IMG/VR virus record: IMGVR_UViG_3300031603_000026
Span: 1-25,541 of that record
Direction: 5' to 3' (one strand)
Origin: a virus
DNA length: 25,541 nt
Part shown: positions 20,876 through 25,541 of the stretch, piece after piece
How the letters are laid out: each line of letters starts with the position of its first letter
Numbering within the stretch: position 1 is the first letter of the stretch
Position numbers and translations under genes: made by a program
The notes under the pieces: model-generated
Told to the model about the DNA's origin: nothing
Databases searched by the model: none
What the model saw: the letters and a program-made list of their open reading frames with translations, nothing else

Positions 20876-21742
20876 GCAATTACTCAACTTACAATTTATA
20901 TCTTCATTATAAGCTATCCTTAACAACTTAATATTATTATCATTACAATATTTATTTTTAATTGCATCATTGAATTGTGTTTTATACAATTGATCAATTC
21001 CACCAAAATACTCAATAGGTTGAAAATGTTGCATCCCATCATATTCAATACAAATATTTCTTTTAGGTAAGTAAAAATCAAACCTTAATTTATTTATTTT
21101 AAGGAAGCTTTTTTCCCTTTCATAATAAAAATTTTTTTCAATTAAAAACTTTTCAATTTTCATTTCTCCTTTACTAATATTACATAGTCTACATCCACTT
21201 CCTCTTAAATGACTTTGTGGAACTTGTAAAAATTCTCCATGAACAGGACAGATGATTTTTATCTTAGTCCTATAGTTTATATATTTAGATAAAGAATAAT
21301 CATATTTATTTCCATGAATTTTAATTGCTCTTTCTATAAATCTTTTAACTGATAATTTATTATTTCCATAACATTTTGAACACTTTTGCCCTAATAAATG
21401 ATTATTAGCCTTTTGCAAAAAACTACCATGAATAGGACAGACTATTTCTACTTTAGTTCGTGAATTAATATAATTTACTTTCGAATAATCATATTCATTT
21501 CCATGCATATTAATCGCATTTAAAATAAAATCTTCTGTTGTCTTTTTATTATTCCCATAACACTTAGAGCACCCTCTTTTCATTAAATGTTTATTAGGCT
21601 TTTGCAAAAAACTACCATGAATAGGACATATTATTTCTATTTTAGTTTGTGAATTAATATAATTAACTTTCGAATAATCATACTTATTTCCATGAATATT
21701 TATTGCGTCAATAATAAATTGTTCAGTAGTTTTTCTTTCCAT
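20858..21742 (-). CDS. Homing endonuclease with three zinc-ribbon modules and Vsr-like nuclease (294 aa), leaderless
   Basis: Same architecture as the 17689-18588 gene: three modules TTEQFIIDAINIHGNKYDYS...CPIHG...CSKC, then a nuclease with FDFYLPKRNICIEYDGMQHF and NDNNIKLLRIAYNED. I set the start at ATG 21742 (MERKTTEQF) because it aligns with MARKTTEEF of the paralogue. A longer frame from ATG 21781 would translate the promoter itself. The ATG lies six bases after TATAAT, so the mRNA should be leaderless. Its stop codon is inside the promoter of the ssDNA-binding gene. It lies between the gp26-type gene and gp32. Confidence 0.88.
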   Translation of the reverse strand: MERKTTEQFIIDAINIHGNKYDYSKVNYINSQTKIEIICPIHGSFLQKPNKHLMKRGCSKCYGNNKKTTEDFILNAINMHGNEYDYSKVNYINSRTKVEIVCPIHGSFLQKANNHLLGQKCSKCYGNNKLSVKRFIERAIKIHGNKYDYSLSKYINYRTKIKIICPVHGEFLQVPQSHLRGSGCRLCNISKGEMKIEKFLIEKNFYYEREKSFLKINKLRFDFYLPKRNICIEYDGMQHFQPIEYFGGIDQLYKTQFNDAIKNKYCNDNNIKLLRIAYNEDINCKLSNCLTKKE

Positions 21743-21748
21743 ATCTTC

Positions 21749-21777
21749 ATTATACAACATTATTCTTTTTTTGTCAA
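21749..21777 (-). promoter_or_regulatory. Consensus sigma70 promoter, family member F (leaderless endonuclease)
   Basis: TTGACA (21777-21772), 17-base spacer beginning AAAAAAGAATAAT, TATAAT (21754-21749), minus strand. It follows four bases after the U tract of a terminator, so stem-loop and early promoter form one unit, like the PeSL elements described in T4 relatives. The start of transcription falls on the endonuclease ATG. Confidence 0.92.
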
Positions 21778-21780
21778 TCA

Positions 21781-21815
21781 TAAAAAATCAACCATATTAT
21801 TTATGGTTGATTTTA
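21781..21815 (-). terminator. Intrinsic terminator after the gp26-type gene and its extension
   Basis: 11-bp stem AATCAACCATA (21786-21796) with TATGGTTGATT (21802-21812), five-base loop; on the minus strand it ends in a six-T run. The stop codon of the +1-frame extension (21799-21797) falls in the loop, which ties that frame to the transcript end. Confidence 0.92.
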
Positions 21816-21970
21816 TCATTTGCTTCTTTCTTGTCTTTATAGTACTGATTTAGTAACATAACAAATACGTTATATTCCTGAAGTGGGATGTCTTTCAAGT
21901 CTGAAAAACTAAAGCCCCACTTAATCAGATAAAAGAAACTTTCTCTTATTCTTATTAAGTTATCTTCATT
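21797..21970 (-). CDS. +1-frame extension of the gp26-type gene (57 codons), probably made by ribosomal frameshift
   Basis: This frame has no ATG, GTG or TTG start near its beginning: upstream it is closed by a TAG 28-30 bases before the gp26 stop. It encodes NEDNLIRIRESFFYLIKWG, then FSFSDLKDIPLQEYNVFVML and LNQYYKDKKEANDKINHK, a well-formed sequence with an IPLxEY pattern reminiscent of tail-assembly chaperone second frames. The upstream gene ends UUC UUU CGG UUU UAA U. A tRNA-Phe slipping from UUU to the next UUU at the stop would read AAU GAA and enter this frame, giving a product of about 350 aa. An unusual ATT start (four codons before the UUU) is the alternative. The overlapping TAATG gives only a four-codon frame. 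Confidence 0.6.
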   Translation of the reverse strand, partial: NEDNLIRIRESFFYLIKWGFSFSDLKDIPLQEYNVFVMLLNQYYKDKKEANDKINHK

Positions 21971-22850
21971 AAAACCGAAAGAAATCCACGCCTATCGGGA
22001 TGGTACCTGAGAAATCACTCTCGCAGTACGGACAAACAACTCCATCAAGTGTATCAACACCTGTTGAAAAATCTGCTTTCTCGTTTAGCTCTGCCCTGTC
22101 CATTCCTATTAAAGATTCATAAAATTCTTCCCAATCTCCCATAGAAACTTCTTCACCATTTGGATCGGTGATTTTAATAGTAGTTACAATTAAATTATCA
22201 ACCATTCTCTGATCTGCATCAGATGTTGATTTTTTTCTCTTTCTGTTTCTGTTATAGATCTCTTCTGAATGTGCAAGTCTTGGTAATACGAATGTTACTT
22301 TATATTTTGACTTAGGAAGTTCAACTACAAAAGGTTCAACAACTTCATCTGGAAGTTCTTCAAAGTTCAATTCATCAATCTTAACTGTATGATCAAACTC
22401 CATTCCGCAAGATGAATTACTACATTTTAGTTTAAATTTATAATCATTACCATATGAGATTCCTCTTAGAAAAAACAGTAAATAATTACTATCATATAAA
22501 AGAATATCTCTTGCTTCAATATCAGAAGCAATACAGTTATCAATTACCATTCTGGTAGCAGCTCCTGACTTTAGAAATCTGCTTGTTGATAAAATTTCTT
22601 CATCCTTAACTGTCATAGGATACATCTGTATCTGACCATTTAGGATATCAACATCATTTGTTACTTGTTTGTATAATCTTCCTTTTGATGGAAGAACTAC
22701 CATTTCAGCTTCTGAAAAGTTGAATTTACCAGATTTTCTGGTTTTCATCACTGAAGCTGGAACATTTGATATTTTAGACATGTCAATTACTGGTGCTTTT
22801 GGAGCATCAGTCTTATTGATAGTCTCTTCTACTTCTTTTTTTGTTGGCAT
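21969..22850 (-). CDS. 26: T4-type baseplate/tail-assembly protein, gp26-like
   Basis: 293-residue protein resembling the T4 gp26-type baseplate family. Evidence: VVLPSKGRLY (51-60), common at the start of these proteins' conserved domain, a helical middle (ILSTSRFLKSGAATRMVIDNC), a zinc-ribbon-like pair CSNSSC (143-148) and CPYC (273-276), and the terminal GVDFFRF. In T4, gp26 is needed for baseplate hub assembly. The N-terminal 40 residues are flexible and charged. ATG at 22850 has GAGAGG; a T4-like late box TATAAATA lies just upstream. The stop UUU UAA U overlaps a +1-frame extension. The family call is from pattern memory, so moderately sure. Confidence 0.78.
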   Translation of the reverse strand: MPTKKEVEETINKTDAPKAPVIDMSKISNVPASVMKTRKSGKFNFSEAEMVVLPSKGRLYKQVTNDVDILNGQIQMYPMTVKDEEILSTSRFLKSGAATRMVIDNCIASDIEARDILLYDSNYLLFFLRGISYGNDYKFKLKCSNSSCGMEFDHTVKIDELNFEELPDEVVEPFVVELPKSKYKVTFVLPRLAHSEEIYNRNRKRKKSTSDADQRMVDNLIVTTIKITDPNGEEVSMGDWEEFYESLIGMDRAELNEKADFSTGVDTLDGVVCPYCESDFSGTIPIGVDFFRF

Positions 22851-22869
22851 GTATATATACCTCTCCTGT

Positions 22870-22877
22870 TATTTATA
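22870..22877 (-). promoter_or_regulatory. Candidate T4-type late promoter box TATAAATA
   Basis: An exact match to the T4 late -10 consensus on the minus strand, about 20 bases before the gp26-type ATG and right before its Shine-Dalgarno site. Late promoters need no -35 box. The local sequence is a run of TA repeats, so chance cannot be excluded. Confidence 0.5.
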
Positions 22878-22931
22878 TTATATATATGATGTATCTTATC
22901 AATTTATTTTATTTTTGAAAACTTCTACTTA

Positions 22932-22950
22932 GGAGGTTTTTAAAACCTCC
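22932..22950. repeat. Inverted repeat GGAGGTTTT-T-AAAACCTCC
   Basis: Nine-base perfect inverted repeat around one central T, in the divergent gap between the gp26-type gene and the plus-strand genes. No U tract follows on either side. It could be a protein-binding site or a weak hairpin with an AT-rich loop. Confidence 0.6.
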
Positions 22951-22968
22951 GCCATGCTTATTATTAAC

Positions 22969-23009
22969 GAGCAAAATTTTGCTCTTTGCTACAAGCAATA
23001 TTTTGCTCT
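22969..23009. repeat. Palindrome and direct repeat in divergent intergenic region
   Basis: GAGCAAAATTTTGCTC (22969-22984) is a perfect 16-bp palindrome. GCAAAATTTTGCTCT (22971-22985) recurs with one change as GCAATATTTTGCTCT (22995-23009), spaced 24 bases. The layout resembles a pair of operator half-sites on one DNA face, about 43-80 bases before the first plus-strand ATG. Confidence 0.65.
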
Positions 23010-23051
23010 ATATTCAGAGAAGTTACAGAAACTATTAGTAAAGATAAGTGT

Positions 23052-23366
23052 ATGACTTTAAACGAACTAATTAATAAAGAAATATTAACAGGACAACTTG
23101 TTAAATTTAAAGAAGGACATGGTAAAACAGGCTCTGTTATTGTCGTTACTTCTTCAATAGATAAAAAAAATTATATACTTGAAAAATCAATAACAAATTA
23201 TGCAAGATTTGAAAAATGGCCTGAAACTGAAAAGAAAGCTGATATTAAACCTACAGGAAAGTATTATAAAACAAAAGATTATGGTAAACTTCCATTAGTT
23301 CAAATCAGGTTAAAAAATGACGAAGAACAAAACGTAGATGATACAAATAAGGAAATAGTATTTTAG
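23052..23366 (+). CDS. Hypothetical small basic protein (104 aa)
   Basis: Unrecognised 104-residue protein: MTLNELINKEILTGQ, a KTGSVIVVTSSIDKKNYILEKS core and an acidic end (DEEQNVDDTNKEIVF). The start is uncertain: ATG 23052 has only a weak AAAGATAAG upstream; a TTG at 22986 opens the frame further but would translate the direct-repeat region. It is followed after nine bases, with AGGAG, by the acidic-tailed 135-aa gene, so the two are probably co-transcribed with the DHH-type gene. No domain is recognised; the compact beta-rich centre suggests a small structured protein. Confidence 0.7.
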   Translation: MTLNELINKEILTGQLVKFKEGHGKTGSVIVVTSSIDKKNYILEKSITNYARFEKWPETEKKADIKPTGKYYKTKDYGKLPLVQIRLKNDEEQNVDDTNKEIVF

Positions 23367-23375
23367 GAGATACAA

Positions 23376-23783
23376 ATGGGAAATTTAATTAATGAAATGA
23401 AGAAGAACTCAGGGGTATCTCTGAATGAATCTGATATTAGTCAAGTAAAAATGATGAATGCTGAATCAAGATTGATTGGTGCTTTTGGATCTTTACTTAG
23501 AGAACTTCAGTGGATACAAAGAGATGCTGAACCAAATCCAATTCCAAGATATGGATATGGTCATCGTGGATATGGTGGTGGATGTGGATCTCCACAAGTA
23601 GATGTTGCTAATCCAGAAGAAATCGAAAGATTAAAATCTGTTGATAAAGTAGCTTTATATAAAATAGCAAAAGAAAAACTTGCAATAGTTGAAAAAGAAA
23701 TAGCTAAAACTTTCAAAGTCGAAATGAAGTCTAAGGACGAAGACGATGACGAAGACGACGACGAGGACGACGATGAGGAATAA
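23376..23783 (+). CDS. Small protein with KNSG-LNE motif, Gly/Tyr centre and acidic tail (135 aa)
   Basis: Unrecognised 135-residue protein. The N terminus is NLINEMKKNSGVSLNES (3-19), where LNE followed by S fits the T4-type prohead protease site (L/I-x-E before A/G/S), and the same motif recurs in the DHH-type protein downstream. The middle has RYGYGHRGYGGGCG, a flexible Gly/Tyr stretch; then a helical segment, IAKEKLAIVEKEIAKTF, and a tail of almost only Asp and Glu. AGGAG precedes the ATG. I infer a virion-associated or scaffold-type protein, processed after the LNE; this is not proven. Confidence 0.75.
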   Translation: MGNLINEMKKNSGVSLNESDISQVKMMNAESRLIGAFGSLLRELQWIQRDAEPNPIPRYGYGHRGYGGGCGSPQVDVANPEEIERLKSVDKVALYKIAKEKLAIVEKEIAKTFKVEMKSKDEDDDEDDDEDDDEE

Positions 23784-23785
23784 AT

Positions 23786-25541
23786 ATGGAATTTAATAAT
23801 ATATTAGATGACGTAAGGACAGAACTTACTGAAGCAGGAATGAAAATCAAGAAAGGTTCTACTTCTGTGAAATTATATCATCACGTTGATATGGATGGTG
23901 TTTTTTCCGCTATGTTAGTTTATAGACAATTAGTAAAACAAGGTGTAAAGCCTGGACAAATACAATTATTTCCAGTTCAGTATGACGATCAAAAGCCTGC
24001 TTTTTTTAATGTATCTAAAAATCAAATGTCTGTAGTAGTAGATTTCTCCAGACTTCCTGATGGTGTTGCTGTTGATTGGTTATCTGATCATCATGAACAA
24101 GCAGAGCCAAAAGATGGTGAAGAACCAAGAAAAGCAAAATCTGGAGTTAGAGCAGGGCCAAAAAGAGATGAGAAAAGAAAAGGTGACGTTGATCATAGTT
24201 CAGATACAAGTAGAATAGCTACTATCCATGCAGGAAATATTGCAGGAGCTAATACAGCAAAACAATTAGCAAAAGTTGATAGTGCAAAAATAGATAACTT
24301 AGCTGACTTAGCCAAGTTAACAATGAATAAAGAAAATTTTCCTAATGTTGTAAATGCTCTTTTATCTGCTGTCTTAAAAGGTGACACAAAAACTGGAAAA
24401 GCATCTGCAAGAACTACAGGGGCGATTGAACATATTATTAGAACTGCTACTCCTAGTGTAGTTGGAGTATATAATGCATTAAAGTCTGATAAAGTTAAAT
24501 CTTTAATCTCTGATGAGATTAAATTAGTTAAAGAACTAAAGAAACCTCAAGAAAAAAGAGATGATGATGTAATTATGAAACTTATTGGATCTTCTTCAAA
24601 ATTATCTAAAGCAACAATAAGAAAAGCATTAAAAGGTGATGGTAGATCAGCTCCTCCTGTTCCTATTGAAGCGATGAAAGCAGCTAACGAAAAAGATAGA
24701 AAGAGAGCAACTTCTAAAACAGAATCTCCATTTAAAGTTACTGGAACTGGAATAACTTCAGAATTATCTGGAAAAGGACAGCCTGGAAGATATACAGGCT
24801 CTATGCTTAGTGATCCTGATGGAAAAAGATATCCTTGGGCAATGAGAACTTGGGCTAATATGATACAGATTGCATTAAATCCAGACCTTCCAGAAGCAGA
24901 AAAGAAGAAACACAATCTAATAACTATAATGAAAGATGCATTTGGTGAAGTTGAAACAAAATACGGAAGTAAATATAACACTAAGAAGTTTATGCAGTTA
25001 AAAGAAAAGATTGGTGGTCATGCATCTATCTCAACAGCACCTGCTTTGTATATGTTAGCAGGAACATCTTGGAAGAACAAAACAAAATTAGGTCAATTAG
25101 AAAGTCTTGTTTCTCTTAGAAAGAAAAAGTTAAGTAGATTAACTAAAGAAATAAAATTACTGAAAGGTAAAGAGAATAAAGAAGCTAAAGCAGAATTAAC
25201 TGCAAAATTAGCACAGCAAAAAGATGAAGTAGCTTTTCAAAATCTTCCAGTAGAAGCAAAAATAGCAGAGCTTAAAAGAAAGAAAGAATGGCTTGAAGGA
25301 AAACCAGCAGTTCCAGGAACTAAAACTAGAGAAGCTGAAAAAGCTAAGCCAGGAAAGAGGCAGGAAATAATTTCATTTTTTAAGAATGAAATTTATAAAA
25401 GACTTGATGCTGAATTTAAAGGTGTTGCTAAAGTAGCTCCGTTAAAAGGTGCAGGTAAAGATTATGAAATTAATTCAAATGAATCATTAATAGATGAAAT
25501 CAGAAAAAACTCTGGAATGTTAAACGAAGACAAGTATGAAG
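23786..25541 (+). CDS. DHH-type phosphoesterase-like protein (3' end outside window)
   Basis: At least 585 residues. The N-terminal domain has DHH/RecJ-type motifs: YHHVDMDGVFSAML (D35, D37), VVVDFSRLPD (D86) and DWLSDHHEQ (D101, H102, H103), the metal-binding set for hydrolysis of phosphodiester bonds in nucleic acids or nucleotides. The remainder is Lys-rich and helical, with no family recognised. ELTEAG (13-18) near the start fits the prohead-protease pattern, and SLIDEIRKNSGMLNED near the window edge repeats the motif of the 135-aa protein. GAGGA precedes the ATG. This combination suggests an enzyme packaged in the virion; the packaging is inference. Confidence 0.8.
   Translation, partial: MEFNNILDDVRTELTEAGMKIKKGSTSVKLYHHVDMDGVFSAMLVYRQLVKQGVKPGQIQLFPVQYDDQKPAFFNVSKNQMSVVVDFSRLPDGVAVDWLSDHHEQAEPKDGEEPRKAKSGVRAGPKRDEKRKGDVDHSSDTSRIATIHAGNIAGANTAKQLAKVDSAKIDNLADLAKLTMNKENFPNVVNALLSAVLKGDTKTGKASARTTGAIEHIIRTATPSVVGVYNALKSDKVKSLISDEIKLVKELKKPQEKRDDDVIMKLIGSSSKLSKATIRKALKGDGRSAPPVPIEAMKAANEKDRKRATSKTESPFKVTGTGITSELSGKGQPGRYTGSMLSDPDGKRYPWAMRTWANMIQIALNPDLPEAEKKKHNLITIMKDAFGEVETKYGSKYNTKKFMQLKEKIGGHASISTAPALYMLAGTSWKNKTKLGQLESLVSLRKKKLSRLTKEIKLLKGKENKEAKAELTAKLAQQKDEVAFQNLPVEAKIAELKRKKEWLEGKPAVPGTKTREAEKAKPGKRQEIISFFKNEIYKRLDAEFKGVAKVAPLKGAGKDYEINSNESLIDEIRKNSGMLNEDKYE

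Noticed and set aside
20554-20931. Plus-strand open frame of 125 codons over the gp32 start and leader
   Set aside because: It runs across a strong minus promoter and antisense to gp32, has no ribosome site and no recognisable domain.
24547-24981. Minus-strand open frame of 144 codons opposite the DHH-type gene
   Set aside because: Also an antisense shadow of a Lys/Glu-rich gene; the plus frame has clear DHH motifs and continues through.
1-25541. tRNA or rRNA genes
   Set aside because: I saw no cloverleaf with a CCA-proximal GTTCRA-type arm or other RNA-gene signature in the gaps; the gaps are too short and AT-rich. A covariance-model search would be needed to be certain.

Overview
The window reads as a piece of an AT-rich, T4-type contractile-tailed phage (myovirus). 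It carries recognisable T4-family genes: a gp46/gp47 (SbcC/SbcD-type) nuclease pair, a gp32-type single-strand binding protein, a UvsX/RecA-type recombinase, a UvsW-type helicase, a gp31/GroES-type co-chaperonin, a gp19-type tail tube protein and a gp26-type baseplate/tail-assembly protein. Unlike T4, it also has a DNA polymerase III alpha (DnaE) fragment with a PHP domain, an Hsp20 small heat-shock protein, a GGQ release-factor-like protein and a DHH-type phosphoesterase. The host is not identifiable. The promoters are textbook sigma70 (TTGACA-17-TATAAT) and Shine-Dalgarno sites are AGGAG-like, which argues for a host with ordinary sigma70 recognition and against, for example, Bacteroidetes.

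Layout. 2-3767 (minus): DnaE fragment, five small coupled genes (including a GGQ protein and a zinc-ribbon protein), then a Pif1-like helicase that runs off the left edge. 3875-5341 (plus): a Lys/Glu-rich protein with TEPETSE repeats, ending at a two-way terminator. 5376-10571 (minus): HNH endonuclease, a small gene, a homing-endonuclease remnant, gp47, three small genes, gp46 and a 134-residue protein. 10661-11200 (plus): tail tube protein with a strong terminator. 11213-20758 (minus): gp32, RecA/UvsX, endonuclease, GroES, UvsW, two unknown proteins, Hsp20 and a large Vsr-type endonuclease. 20858-21742 (minus): another endonuclease. 21797-22850 (minus): gp26-type gene followed by a +1-frame extension and terminator. 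23052-25541 (plus): a small protein, an acidic-tailed protein and a DHH-type phosphoesterase running off the right edge.

How it works together. Most minus-strand genes form recombination, repair and replication operons (gp32-RecA-UvsW; gp47-gp46; DnaE-Pif1) with stop/start overlaps (TAATG, TAGTG, ATGA) and several GTG or TTG starts. Six almost identical sigma70 promoters, all on the minus strand and sharing TTGACAAAAAAAGAATAAT or a one-base variant, head these operons. Two of them sit so close to the ATG that the mRNA should be leaderless, and in two cases the promoter sequence itself holds the stop codon of the gene upstream. Plus-strand genes (tail tube and probable virion proteins) lack this promoter and are probably late.

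Most noteworthy: the promoter family and its leaderless members; a candidate +1 frameshift (UUU UAA U) joining the gp26-type gene to a 57-codon extension whose stop lies in the loop of the terminator; a DnaE gene that stops at the first catalytic palm motif; a peptide motif, LI(N/D)E-x-x-KNSG-x-LNE, shared by a small virion-like protein and the DHH protein; and a high density of homing endonucleases, one reduced to its C-terminal tail.
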